Positions 47,126 to 56,304 of a stretch of 64,000 nt of DNA are shown piece after piece. Made by a program: the position numbers and the translations under genes. Source of the DNA: Rhizobiaceae bacterium (GTDB lineage: Bacteria > Pseudomonadota > Alphaproteobacteria > Rhizobiales > Rhizobiaceae); contig JAEPQK010000002.1 in assembly GCA_017640615.1 (NCBI GenBank), positions 248,001-312,000 on the forward strand, written 5' to 3'. Position 1 is the first letter of the stretch. The number at the start of each line of letters is the position of its first letter. Under the pieces are notes generated by a model. That model was not told the origin of the DNA. It saw nothing but the letters and a program-made list of their open reading frames with translations, and did not search any database.

Positions 47126-48043
47126 TCAGGTTTCTGGCGGCAGAGGGCGCATGGTCCGGCGCTCGCGCCATACGATGTAGAGGCCCGATGTCACTGTTAT
47201 CGCGATGCCAAGCGCCGCCAGTCCGTTAGGCAGATCGCGGAACACCAGCCAGCCGATCAGCGTGGCGAAGGGAATTTCGAGATATTGCATGGGCGCCAGC
47301 GTCGCCGAAGGCGCAAACCGCACGGACCATGCCATCAGGAGATGCGCGCAGGTGCCCAGCACGCCAATCGTAGCGATCAGCCATATGTCCCGCTCCGACA
47401 TGGCGACGAACTGGATCGGCTGATAGTCGATCCCGCGCGTCAAAAGCACGAAGACGCCAAGGATCGCGATCGCCATCAGCCCCGATACGGCTTGCAGCAC
47501 GATCGGGTCGTTGTCGCGCGCGAGCTGCCTGCTGACCAGCATGTAGAGCGCAAAGATCAACGCCACCGCCAGCGGCAGCAGCGCCGGAGCGCCGACATTT
47601 GCGAAGGAGGGCTGGATCACCAGCAGCGTGCCGACAAAGCCGACGATGCAGGCCAGGATGCGGCGAATGCCGACTTCTTCGCCGAGCACCAGCCGACCCA
47701 GCAAAAGCATGATGAACGGCATCACGAAGGCGATCGCAACAGCGTCGGCAAGCGGCAAAAAACGCAGCGCGGTGAACATCGCTGCGATGCCGAATATGTG
47801 CAGAACTGTGCGCGCCAGCGTCAGCAGCACCACACGCCGCGTCATCGCGAAGGCATAGCCGGCAAACCAGGCGAGCGGCCAAAGCACAGCGGCCTGCGAG
47901 GCAAACCGTACGACGAGCAGCTGCAACAGCGGCACTGTCTCACCAAGCAGCTTTGCAATGGCGTCGCCGAGCGGCGCAATGGCGCAGAACCCAACCATCA
48001 GCATGATGCCGAGGCCAGGCCGGTCCTTGCCGTCACTCTGCAT
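47126..48043 (-). CDS. DMT/EamA family transporter
   Basis: GIMLMVGFCAIAPLGDAIAKLLGETVPLLQLLVVRF; ORF 47126..48250 opens at TTG, first ATG near 48043. Confidence 0.88.
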   Translation of the reverse strand: MQSDGKDRPGLGIMLMVGFCAIAPLGDAIAKLLGETVPLLQLLVVRFASQAAVLWPLAWFAGYAFAMTRRVVLLTLARTVLHIFGIAAMFTALRFLPLADAVAIAFVMPFIMLLLGRLVLGEEVGIRRILACIVGFVGTLLVIQPSFANVGAPALLPLAVALIFALYMLVSRQLARDNDPIVLQAVSGLMAIAILGVFVLLTRGIDYQPIQFVAMSERDIWLIATIGVLGTCAHLLMAWSVRFAPSATLAPMQYLEIPFATLIGWLVFRDLPNGLAALGIAITVTSGLYIVWRERRTMRPLPPET

Positions 48044-48298
48044 GGAGAGCGGGGCTGGTATCGCGCGGTCGTGGGTCACGGCGCGATAAATACGGGTAGC
48101 GCGCGCACTGCGCAATTGGTGCAGAGCAGCCTGCCTGTTGACCTTGCGTTGGCGATCACCCGGCAGCTCGAATGCAAACAGTGGTTGTTTACGAGAGGAC
48201 CGGGCGCCAATAACAATTGCCTCACATGATTGACTCAATTCACATTGCAACCAATTGGGTGTGGTCGCGTTTCATCTGGCGATGAAGGGATCGCGAGA

Positions 48299-49807
48299 AT
48301 GCATGGCGGAACGATTGATTTGCTGTTTGAGCGCGCCCTCGACGCAGTCATCGGTATGGACCTGGCAGGCCGGGTAATTGCCTGGAATGCAAGTGCCGAA
48401 GACACCTTTGGGTGGTCGAAGGACGAGGCCATGGGGCAGTTCCTGTCGGAGCTGATTATCCCGCAATCCCTCAGGGAAGCTCACCAAGTAGGGTTGAAGA
48501 AATATCTCGATACTGGCGAAGGGCCGGTGCTCAACACCAGAATCAACATCTCAGCGGTTCATCGCGACGGCCATGAGTTTCCGATCGAACTATCCATAAT
48601 TCCCGTACCCGGTGACCAGGGGACGGTTTTCTACGGATTTCTTCGTAGTTTGCAGGAGCAGGAGCACTATCGCCGCCAGATCGGGCGGCGCGCTTCGGAA
48701 GCCGAAATGCTTCTGGGTCTCTCCGAGCAGATGATGAGTGCCGAGAGCGCGGACTCTATGGCGCGTTACGCGTTGCGCAAAGTCTGTGAAGCCACGGGTT
48801 GGCCAGTCGGACATCTTTATGTCGGCGACGATCCCGCCGATCCACAGCGATTGTTGCCAAGCCAGGTTTGGTACACAGCGTCGCCGAAATTCGACAGGGT
48901 TATCTCGCACTCCGCCACTTTCGTCTTCGAAAGGGGTGAGGGGCTGCCGGGCAGGGCATGGGCCGAAGATGACGTTGTGGTCATCGCGGATATCAATAGC
49001 GATGGCCATTTTCTTCGCGCAGAGGGTTTCAAGGAGCTCGGCCTGGTGAGCGGCTTCGCGTTTCCTGTGCGGGAGGCTGGTCGCGTTGTTGCGATCATGG
49101 AGTTCTTCAGCGAGCAGCCGCCGTCTGACGCAACCGACCTCGAGACCTTTGCGCGCACCATCAGCGGACATGTCAGCGTTGCGCTGGAACGCAAGAACGC
49201 CGCCCAACGGCGGGAGATATTGTCTCGTGAATTGGCCCATCGCGTTGGCAACAGTCTCGCTGTGCTGGCATCCATTTTCCGCCGCTGCTACCGCATTTCG
49301 GAAACTAAGGAGGAACTGCGGGACCGGTTCGAACCGAGGCTCATGGCTATCGGCAACGTCCACAATCTGCTGACCGGCGACAAGGTGCGATCTCTCACCC
49401 TGAAGGATCTGCTGGACGACGCACTGAACCTGATTCCCGAGGCGGAAAAGATACGGCTTTCCGGGCCGGATCTGGTCGTTCGCAACGCTGCCGCGTCTGC
49501 ACTTGCGTTGGTGCTTCACGAGCTAACCACCAACTCTCTCAAACACGGCGCAGCGCAGACCGACGGCGCAGAGATTGTAGTCCATTGGTCGCTGGTTGGG
49601 ATGGATCGGTTACGTTTCGAATGGTTGGAGAGTTCGAAGCACAACGGCGGGAGCACCGACCACAAGGGATATGGCAGCGTGGTGATCGAGGCGATGATCT
49701 CCAGCTCGCTTCGCGGCTCCTATACCAGCGAGCTGACCGAGGACGGATACCGTTTCGCTGCCGAACTGCCCGCAAGCCATTTCGACCTTGCTTCGAGCCA
49801 CTCATGA
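48299..49807 (+). CDS. PAS-GAF HWE/HisKA2-family sensor histidine kinase
   Basis: PAS FERALDAVIGMDLAGRVIAWNASAEDTFGWSKDEAMG; SRELAHRVGNSLAVLASIFRR HWE-type phospho-acceptor; LVLHELTTNSLKHGA. Confidence 0.92.
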   Translation: MHGGTIDLLFERALDAVIGMDLAGRVIAWNASAEDTFGWSKDEAMGQFLSELIIPQSLREAHQVGLKKYLDTGEGPVLNTRINISAVHRDGHEFPIELSIIPVPGDQGTVFYGFLRSLQEQEHYRRQIGRRASEAEMLLGLSEQMMSAESADSMARYALRKVCEATGWPVGHLYVGDDPADPQRLLPSQVWYTASPKFDRVISHSATFVFERGEGLPGRAWAEDDVVVIADINSDGHFLRAEGFKELGLVSGFAFPVREAGRVVAIMEFFSEQPPSDATDLETFARTISGHVSVALERKNAAQRREILSRELAHRVGNSLAVLASIFRRCYRISETKEELRDRFEPRLMAIGNVHNLLTGDKVRSLTLKDLLDDALNLIPEAEKIRLSGPDLVVRNAAASALALVLHELTTNSLKHGAAQTDGAEIVVHWSLVGMDRLRFEWLESSKHNGGSTDHKGYGSVVIEAMISSSLRGSYTSELTEDGYRFAAELPASHFDLASSHS

Positions 49808-50460
49808 CCTTTGCCCGGAGCAAAGGTGCCGGGCGCGGCGAGAACCTGCCCGCCAGGCCTGGGCTTCGACCGCGCCGCATGATCGCCAGCCTCGCGCTTG
49901 CCTGCGCATCGTTCGCGCTTGCAACTGCTCCAGGGTATTCCTGGGATGCGGTTGAGCGCGTCGAGACTTATGCGATCGAAGGTACGACGGGGCTGGAGCT
50001 TTATCGCTCGATCGGCCGCAACGGCCCCAAGATCGGCCCCACACGGGCGATTGCCTATACGACCTTCGATCTCAAATGGTCGCGTGATTACCGCGAAGCC
50101 GACGGCGGCTGCCGGCTGGCGGCGGTGAAGCCGTGGCTCACAATCATCTACAAACTGCCCAAGGCGCCGGCCAACCTGCCGGCCTCGACGGCCGCGCGCT
50201 GGCAGCGCTTCATCGCCGGCATCCGCGCACATGAACACGTGCATGGCGAGATCATCATCGACATGGTGAAGGAGATCGAAGCCTTCTCCGCGGGGCTCTT
50301 CGTCGACAACGACCCCGGCTGCAGCAAGGTGCGCGCGACGCTGCAAAAGCGGCTCGGCGAACTCTCGAACGAGCAGCGCCGGAAGAGCCGCGACTTCGAC
50401 CGCGACGAACTCGGCGCCGGCGGCAATGTTCACAAGCTGGTGCTCGATCTGGTGAACTGA
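49804..50460 (+). CDS. DUF922-type putative Zn-dependent protease, secreted
   Basis: AIAYTTFDLKWSRDYREADGGCRLA...FIAGIRAHEHVHGEIIIDMVKEIE (HExxH-like HEHVH). Confidence 0.88.
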   Translation: MTFARSKGAGRGENLPARPGLRPRRMIASLALACASFALATAPGYSWDAVERVETYAIEGTTGLELYRSIGRNGPKIGPTRAIAYTTFDLKWSRDYREADGGCRLAAVKPWLTIIYKLPKAPANLPASTAARWQRFIAGIRAHEHVHGEIIIDMVKEIEAFSAGLFVDNDPGCSKVRATLQKRLGELSNEQRRKSRDFDRDELGAGGNVHKLVLDLVN

Positions 50461-50461
50461 C

Positions 50462-50950
50462 CTAATCGGCCTCGGCCCAGGTCACGTCCTGCCCGTAGAG
50501 CGGCACGGTCGAAATCGCCATCTTCGCCGAACCGTCTTGCACCTGCCGCGAATGCGACAGATAGATCAGCGTGTCGTTTTTCGCGTCGTAGAGGCGTTTG
50601 ACCACGAGCTGCTTCCAGATCAGCGAGCGCCGCTCCTTGAACACTTCCTCGCCGTCAGAATCGCGCTCGATGTCGCGAATGACGATCGGTCCCGTCTGCC
50701 GGCAGGCGATGGACGAGTTCGACGGGTCTTCGAACCAGTTGCCCTTGGAAAGCCGGTCGATCAGCCCGCGCTCGAAATAGGTGACGTGGCAGGTCACGCC
50801 ATCGACCTGCGGATCGTGGATTGCCTCCACGATGATGTCGTTGCCGAGCCAGTCGACATCCACTTCGCCTATCTGTTCCGCGCTCGCCGGCGCCGACAGG
50901 GCGAACGCAAGTGTAACGGCGGCGACGATTTGGGTGAGGGCGGCTTTCAT
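50462..50950 (-). CDS. creA: CreA family protein
   Basis: AEQIGEVDVDWLGNDIIVEAIHDPQVDGVTCHVTYFERGLIDRLSKGNWFEDPSNSSIACRQTGPI. Confidence 0.92.
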   Translation of the reverse strand: MKAALTQIVAAVTLAFALSAPASAEQIGEVDVDWLGNDIIVEAIHDPQVDGVTCHVTYFERGLIDRLSKGNWFEDPSNSSIACRQTGPIVIRDIERDSDGEEVFKERRSLIWKQLVVKRLYDAKNDTLIYLSHSRQVQDGSAKMAISTVPLYGQDVTWAEAD

Positions 50951-51068
50951 GGGTCGGCTCCGGCTGTCGAAAGGTGTGAGACATGTAGGAAACGCCCGGC
51001 GCGATAAAAGGGTCCGGACGTGCACTGCTATTACCTCGCCCGGGCGATGGCTGCCGGTTGGTGCACCC

Positions 51069-51398
51069 TTATGGGCAGTCGCTGTCGCGCACATAGCGCG
51101 CCTTCACATAGCCGCTGGTCACGCGGTCGCCCGAATAGTGCGTGATCGGGCACCACCGGCTGCCCCATGGCCTCGACAGCGGCTCGCAGCGCGCATCGAG
51201 ATGAATGATCCCGTGCTGTCCCGGCACGAGAATGTCGACGATCTGCGATTTGGCCGACGGCCGCTTGCGCACGTTCAGCGCATCGTTGCTGGCAACATTG
51301 ACGACGACCAGACATCCCGGCCCGGATGTGGCGAGCGCTGGGGCAACAGGCGCCAGCAGGAACACTGCGGCAAGAGCCGATTTCAGGATATTCGACAT
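51069..51398 (-). CDS. Secreted SH3b-like domain protein
   Basis: Signal peptide MSNILKSALAAVFLLAPVAPALA; ASNDALNVRKRPSAKSQIVDILVPGQHGI...GYVKARYV. Confidence 0.8.
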   Translation of the reverse strand: MSNILKSALAAVFLLAPVAPALATSGPGCLVVVNVASNDALNVRKRPSAKSQIVDILVPGQHGIIHLDARCEPLSRPWGSRWCPITHYSGDRVTSGYVKARYVRDSDCP

Positions 51399-51564
51399 GG
51401 CACTCTCCTCGATGAAAGACCAATGCAGGGCTGCTGGCGGCAGGTTCGCCCGGCCGCCAGGGCAGATGTTAGCATGTCGGGGCGGCTGGAGAAGTTCTTG
51501 TAAAGCGCTCCGCCGGCGCACCTCTGAGCCTGTCTGGCTCATGAAGAGTTAGCAGCGCCACCAG

Positions 51565-52335
51565 TCATGACGTGTCGGGAGGGTCGAGCACGTCCAGCGC
51601 CAGCGTCTGGCACTCCCTCAAGATGTCGTCCACCGCGTGGGTGGAGTGCTTCCGCCTCCCGGGCGGATATCCAATGCGCAGCGGCGAGATACGGGCCGGC
51701 CCGCTCCTGAGCCTGTTCCGCGCTGTCCAGCGGGCGAGGCGGCGGGCCTCGCGCGGCAGATTGGCAAGCGCGCGGCGCGATGAAAGCAGCCGGCGGCACA
51801 GTGCCGTGGCGCTCACGGGATCGTCGGGGAAGTGAATCGGCTTTTCGGGAATTGGCGCGGGCTCGGTAATGCCTGCCACCCCGATGCGCGGGAAGAACTT
51901 CGAGGCGCGCCTGGGCGGATCGAAGGAAAACCTCGTCGGCGGGTCGAGCAGCGGGAAGGCGGGGATGCGGATTGGGGTGTCGGCCCCTGCCGGCCCGTTC
52001 CTGTCGCGCAGCGCGGCGAAGTTAGGCAGCTTGCCGGCCGAGCGCGACCCAGCCTCCCGCGCGGCAATGACGATGAGACGCCGTATGGCGGACTCAGCGG
52101 CGCGCAATAGGCGCAGCACATGGGAATGCAGGTGGCGGGGCAAAAACAAGGGACAATGGGCAGTAGGCAGTCGGTAATCGGAAACAGCGCCAACACCAAC
52201 CGGCTTGGAGTCCGACCCCGACGGCCTACTGCCCATTGCCGACTGCCCTGTCTCCAGCCCGGCAAGCGCGAACAGCGCCGCAAGCACGCGCTCCAGCGCC
52301 CCGCGGTTTCGCTTGATTGCCGGTGTCCAGTCCAT
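51565..52335 (-). CDS. Conserved-looking hypothetical protein with an in-frame repeat insertion
   Basis: MDWTPAIKRNRGALERVLAALFALAGL...LPRHLHSHVLRLLRAAESAIRRLIVIAARE; the segment between is encoded by a palindromic element. Confidence 0.6.
   Translation of the reverse strand: MDWTPAIKRNRGALERVLAALFALAGLETGQSAMGSRPSGSDSKPVGVGAVSDYRLPTAHCPLFLPRHLHSHVLRLLRAAESAIRRLIVIAAREAGSRSAGKLPNFAALRDRNGPAGADTPIRIPAFPLLDPPTRFSFDPPRRASKFFPRIGVAGITEPAPIPEKPIHFPDDPVSATALCRRLLSSRRALANLPREARRLARWTARNRLRSGPARISPLRIGYPPGRRKHSTHAVDDILRECQTLALDVLDPPDTS
52151..52250. repeat. Palindromic heptad-repeat element inserted in a coding sequence
   Basis: Perfect 15-bp inverted arms CAATGGGCAGTAGGC (52154-52168)/GCCTACTGCCCATTG (52224-52238), extended by 7-nt units GGCAGTN/GGCAATN. 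Confidence 0.75.
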
Positions 52336-52395
52336 TTCAGCCTCACCGTTGATCTGCGGGCATTGTCCGGGCGGGTAGGGTGGCGTGGATGAAGA

Positions 52396-52425
52396 GGGCA
52401 GTCGTCGTTCGGCAATAAGCAGTCG
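52396..52425. repeat. Degenerate second heptad cluster of the same family
   Basis: GGCAGTC GTCGTTC GGCAATA AGCAGTC in exact 7-nt phase. Confidence 0.5.
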
Positions 52426-52514
52426 TATCAAAGGGTTGCAGCGTGTTGCGGTGGAGAATTGTCCACGCACACGTCGCAGTCACGTATCATTCGGACGTAT
52501 TTTCGGTGTAGCCC

Positions 52515-52543
52515 TTGACGACATTGTAGCTGCTGGCTACATA
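52515..52543 (+). promoter_or_regulatory. Promoter plus operator of the toxin-antitoxin module
   Basis: TTGACG-17 bp-TACATA; inverted repeat TGTAGC-N5-GCTACA (52525-52541) overlaps spacer and -10; extra TGTAGC half-site at 52507. Confidence 0.65.
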
Positions 52544-52548
52544 TACGC

Positions 52549-52797
52549 ATGAAGCGGATCGTCTACAGAACCGCCGCCGCCAGGGCACTCCGTCGCATGC
52601 CGGCCAATACGGCGAGGCGGATCATGGGCAAGATCGAAGCTTATGCTGAAAATCCTGCAGCGCAGACCAACAACGTGAAGATGCTCAAGGGGCGCGACGG
52701 CATCCGTCTGAGAGTTGGTGACTGGCGCGTCATCATGCATGACGGCGAGGTTCTGGACGTACTGCGCATTGGGCCGCGAGGCGGCGTTTACGACTGA
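52549..52797 (+). CDS. RelE/ParE-family toxin
   Basis: MKRIVYRTAAARALRRMPANTARRIMGKIEAYAENPAAQTNNVKMLKGRDGIRLRVGDWRVIMHDGEVLDVLRIGPRGGVY. Confidence 0.92.
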   Translation: MKRIVYRTAAARALRRMPANTARRIMGKIEAYAENPAAQTNNVKMLKGRDGIRLRVGDWRVIMHDGEVLDVLRIGPRGGVYD

Positions 52798-52808
52798 CGG
52801 AGGCGAGC

Positions 52809-53138
52809 ATGGGCGAGATGGTAACGATCAGCCGCGAGGAATATGCAGTACTACGTGCGGCCGCCGAGGAGCTTGCCGACATCGAGGCCTATGACCGTGC
52901 GATGGCCGAGCCGGGCGAAGCTATCCCCGCTGAATTCGTGCGCCGCATGGTCGATGGCGAAAGCCCGCTGCGCGTCTTCCGCGATTTGCGTGATCTGACT
53001 CAGGCCGGCCTTGCCGAACGTTCCGGCGTCAACCGGGTGCAGATCGCCGATATCGAGGCCGGCAGGAAGACCGGTTCCGTGCAGACCTTGCGCAAACTAG
53101 CCGAGGCGCTGGGCGTGGCGATTGACGATCTGGTGTGA
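52809..53138 (+). CDS. XRE-family antitoxin
   Basis: HTH DLTQAGLAERSGVNRVQIADIEAGRKTGSVQTLRKLAEALGVAIDDLV; 11 nt after the toxin. Confidence 0.92.
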   Translation: MGEMVTISREEYAVLRAAAEELADIEAYDRAMAEPGEAIPAEFVRRMVDGESPLRVFRDLRDLTQAGLAERSGVNRVQIADIEAGRKTGSVQTLRKLAEALGVAIDDLV

Positions 53139-53154
53139 GCTGGACAGTTTCCTC

Positions 53155-53508
53155 TCACCCTTCCCGCAAAATCTTCTCCATCTTCTTGCCCTTAGCCAAC
53201 TCGTCGATGAGCTTATCGAGATAGCGGATTTCGCGAATCAGCGGGTCCTCGATCTCTTCGACGCGCACACCGCAGATGACGCCGGTGATCTGCTCGCGCT
53301 TGGGATTGAGGCGAGGGGCTTCCGTAATGAAGGTCTCGAAGTCTGTTCCGTCGTCCAGCACCTTCTTCAGGCCGGCGGCGTCATAGCCCATCAGCCAGGC
53401 GATGATTTCATCGACCTCTTGCCTGCTGCGCCCTTTCTTCTCCGCCTTGGCGATGTAATGCGGATAGACGCTGGCAAAACTCATTCCGAAGATACAGTGC
53501 TTTTTCAT
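53155..53508 (-). CDS. DUF2200 family protein
   Basis: [56 protein letters not shown]. Confidence 0.9.
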   Translation of the reverse strand: MKKHCIFGMSFASVYPHYIAKAEKKGRSRQEVDEIIAWLMGYDAAGLKKVLDDGTDFETFITEAPRLNPKREQITGVICGVRVEEIEDPLIREIRYLDKLIDELAKGKKMEKILREG

Positions 53509-53725
53509 AGGTTCCCGGACTCTAGGCGTCGTATGCAGTTCGCCGGATCAGCGCGGTTTCCTGTGCAGACTTTGGAGCGCGGTCCACTATGAGGCTCACT
53601 TGGCCTGAGTGCGCCGAGCATAAGCAAGGAAAACTACGGATTAAGACGCCAAATGCCATGACGTCTAGCTGAATTTATCCTAATTGTGGCCTGTGCCAGT
53701 CACGAGACGCTGATGGGATGAAAAA

Positions 53726-54652
53726 TTGGCAGAGGACCAAGCGCCGGGTGCCGACAATGAGAAGCGCTCTCCATTCCCACCAGTCGAACGCACCGACGTA
53801 AGTTCTGCGCGTACTGAAAAATTCAAGAATGAGCGAGACTATGTTGGCCTTGGCGTCGATCTAATGATTGAGGCTGGCAGCTACATTACAATAGCGACTA
53901 GCATTCTTGGACCCGATGGAACTTGGACTAGGGATCAAGCGGCCATCGGTGGCAACATGGTTCGGCTCTATAAGCTATTCTCAGCTGTGTTGGATCAAAC
54001 TGTCCAGCATCGGCGAGAGACCAGCTTCATCTTTGCGCGGCTCGCATTCGAGACGATTGTAGCCATACGGTACCTGCTGCAAGAGTACGACCCGGAGTTG
54101 GTCCTTCGCTACATAGCCCACTCGCTCGAACATGAGCGCCGTCTGCTTCAAACGATGGAACGAAACATTGAAGCCCGGAGCGGCATTGTGTTGCCTATCG
54201 AAGAGCGTATGCGGAAGTCCATCGATAGGATGTTTACATGTTCGGGCGTAACGCTTGACAATCTTCCGAAACGACGTGAGCGAGATTGGGGTGGAAAAAA
54301 TCTTTATGAAAAGGCGAAGGCGGTAGGGCTCGAAAGTGCGTACTTAAGTATGTTCTCCGGGGCGTCACAAAATGTACACGGTGCGTGGGGAGATTTATAT
54401 GCGCATCACCTAGATACAGAAGGTGATGGTCGCTTTAAGCCCAATATTGAATGGAATACACCGCGCCCGCAACTGCTATACAGCATCGCTTTTCTTAGCC
54501 TTGAAACATCTGGGCTGTTCGCGCTTCATATGGGAGGTGAGGAGGTGGCGAATTTCCTAATCCCACATTTGGATGATCTGCGCGAACGCATAGCCGAAGC
54601 AGATCGAGCGCATGAAGCTTATCTGGCCGGGAAAACTTGGCCAGAAATCTAG
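53726..54652 (+). CDS. DUF5677-like protein, probable accessory gene
   Basis: QHRRETSFIFARLAFETIVAIRYLLQ...SAYLSMFSGASQNVHGAWGDLYAHHL; lower GC than neighbours, TTG start. Confidence 0.75.
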   Translation: MAEDQAPGADNEKRSPFPPVERTDVSSARTEKFKNERDYVGLGVDLMIEAGSYITIATSILGPDGTWTRDQAAIGGNMVRLYKLFSAVLDQTVQHRRETSFIFARLAFETIVAIRYLLQEYDPELVLRYIAHSLEHERRLLQTMERNIEARSGIVLPIEERMRKSIDRMFTCSGVTLDNLPKRRERDWGGKNLYEKAKAVGLESAYLSMFSGASQNVHGAWGDLYAHHLDTEGDGRFKPNIEWNTPRPQLLYSIAFLSLETSGLFALHMGGEEVANFLIPHLDDLRERIAEADRAHEAYLAGKTWPEI

Positions 54653-54676
54653 CGATCGTATTGACGGTCGCTCCCC

Positions 54677-56284
54677 TCACATCCTGAACACGCCGAACTT
54701 GGTCTCTTCGATCTCGGCGTTGAGCGCGGCGGAGAGGCTCAGCGCCAGCACGTCGCGGGTTTTGGCCGGGTCGATGATGCCGTCGTCCCACAGCCGGGCC
54801 GAGGAATAGAGCGGGTGGCCCTCGCGTTCGTATTTTTCCAGAATCGGCTTTTTGAACTCGGCCTCTTCCTCGGCCGACCATGAGCCGCCCTTGCGCTCGA
54901 TGCCTTCGCGCTTGACCAGCGACAGCACGGTGGCGGCCTGTTCGCCGCCCATCACGGAGATGCGCGCGTTCGGCCACATCCACAGGAAACGGGGCGAATA
55001 GGCGCGCCCGCACATGCCGTAGTTGCCGGCGCCGAACGAGCCGCCGATGATTACGGTGAGCTTCGGCACCTTGGCCGTGGCGACCGCCGTCACCAGCTTG
55101 GCGCCATCCTTGGCGATGCCGCCTGCCTCGTATTTGCGCCCCACCATGAAGCCGGTGATGTTTTGCAGGAAGATCAGCGGGATTTTGCGCTGGCAGCACA
55201 GCTCAATGAAATGCGCGCCCTTCACCGCGCTTTCCGAAAAGAGCACGCCGTTATTGGCGAGAATGCCGACCGGCATGCCATGGATATGCGCGAAGCCGGT
55301 GACCAGCGTGGTGCCGTAATTCGCCTTGAACTCGTCGAACTCGGAACCGTCGACAATGCGGACGATGATCTCGCGCACGTCATAGGGCGTGCGCGTATCG
55401 GCCGGCACGATGCCGTGGATTTCATGCGCCGGATGAAGCGGCGGAATCACTTTGCGCGTTTCGAGCGATACCGGCTTGGTTCGATTCAGGTTTTTCACGA
55501 TGCGCCGCGTGATGGCGAGCGCATGCGCGTCGTCATTGGCGTAGTGATCGGCAACGCCGGAGAGGCGGGTGTGCACATCCGCGCCGCCGAGGTCTTCGGC
55601 GCTGACATCCTCGCCGGTGGCCGCCTTCACCAGCGGCGGGCCGCCGAGAAAGATCGTCGCCTGGTTTTTCACCATGATGCTCTCATCCGCCATCGCCGGC
55701 ACATAGGCGCCGCCCGCCGTGCACGACCCCATCACGCAGGCGATCTGCGGAATGCCCAGCGCCGACATGTTGGCCTGGTTGTAGAAGATGCGGCCGAAAT
55801 GCTCGCGGTCGGGAAACACCTCGTCCTGGTTGGGCAGGTTCGCGCCGCCCGAGTCGACCAGATAGATGCAGGGCAGGCGGTTCTGCAGCGCGATCTCCTG
55901 CGCGCGCAGATGCTTCTTCACCGTGACCGGGTAATAGGTGCCGCCCTTCACCGTGGCGTCGTTGACGACGATCATCACCTCGCGGCCCTCGACACGGCCG
56001 ACGCCGGCGATCATGCCGGCAGACGATATGTCTCCGCCATACATGTCCCAGGCCGCGAACTGGCCCACCTCGAGAAACGGCGAGCCGGCATCGAGCAGCT
56101 GGGCCAGGCGTTCGCGCGGCAAGAGCTTGCCGCGGCCGGTGTGGCGCTCGCGCGCCTCGTCGGAGCCGCCGCGCTGAACGGCCTGCGCCTTGCCAGCAAT
56201 GTCTGCGACCAGCGCGGCCATGCGCTCCGCGTTGGCCTTGAATGCGTCGGAGCCGGTAGCGATTTCGGATTTGATGACGGTCAT
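54677..56284 (-). CDS. mccB: Methylcrotonyl-CoA carboxylase beta (carboxyltransferase) subunit
   Basis: [85 protein letters not shown]. Confidence 0.95.
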   Translation of the reverse strand: MTVIKSEIATGSDAFKANAERMAALVADIAGKAQAVQRGGSDEARERHTGRGKLLPRERLAQLLDAGSPFLEVGQFAAWDMYGGDISSAGMIAGVGRVEGREVMIVVNDATVKGGTYYPVTVKKHLRAQEIALQNRLPCIYLVDSGGANLPNQDEVFPDREHFGRIFYNQANMSALGIPQIACVMGSCTAGGAYVPAMADESIMVKNQATIFLGGPPLVKAATGEDVSAEDLGGADVHTRLSGVADHYANDDAHALAITRRIVKNLNRTKPVSLETRKVIPPLHPAHEIHGIVPADTRTPYDVREIIVRIVDGSEFDEFKANYGTTLVTGFAHIHGMPVGILANNGVLFSESAVKGAHFIELCCQRKIPLIFLQNITGFMVGRKYEAGGIAKDGAKLVTAVATAKVPKLTVIIGGSFGAGNYGMCGRAYSPRFLWMWPNARISVMGGEQAATVLSLVKREGIERKGGSWSAEEEAEFKKPILEKYEREGHPLYSSARLWDDGIIDPAKTRDVLALSLSAALNAEIEETKFGVFRM

Positions 56285-56304
56285 GGCGGCTCCAGGCGAG
56301 TTCT

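Noticed and set aside
46883-48229. 448-aa plus-strand ORF
   Set aside because: Antisense to MCC alpha N-terminus and EamA; Arg/His/Gln-rich without domain signature
52151-52250. CRISPR array
   Set aside because: Repeats are 7-nt phased and palindromic without regular spacers, and no cas genes are present
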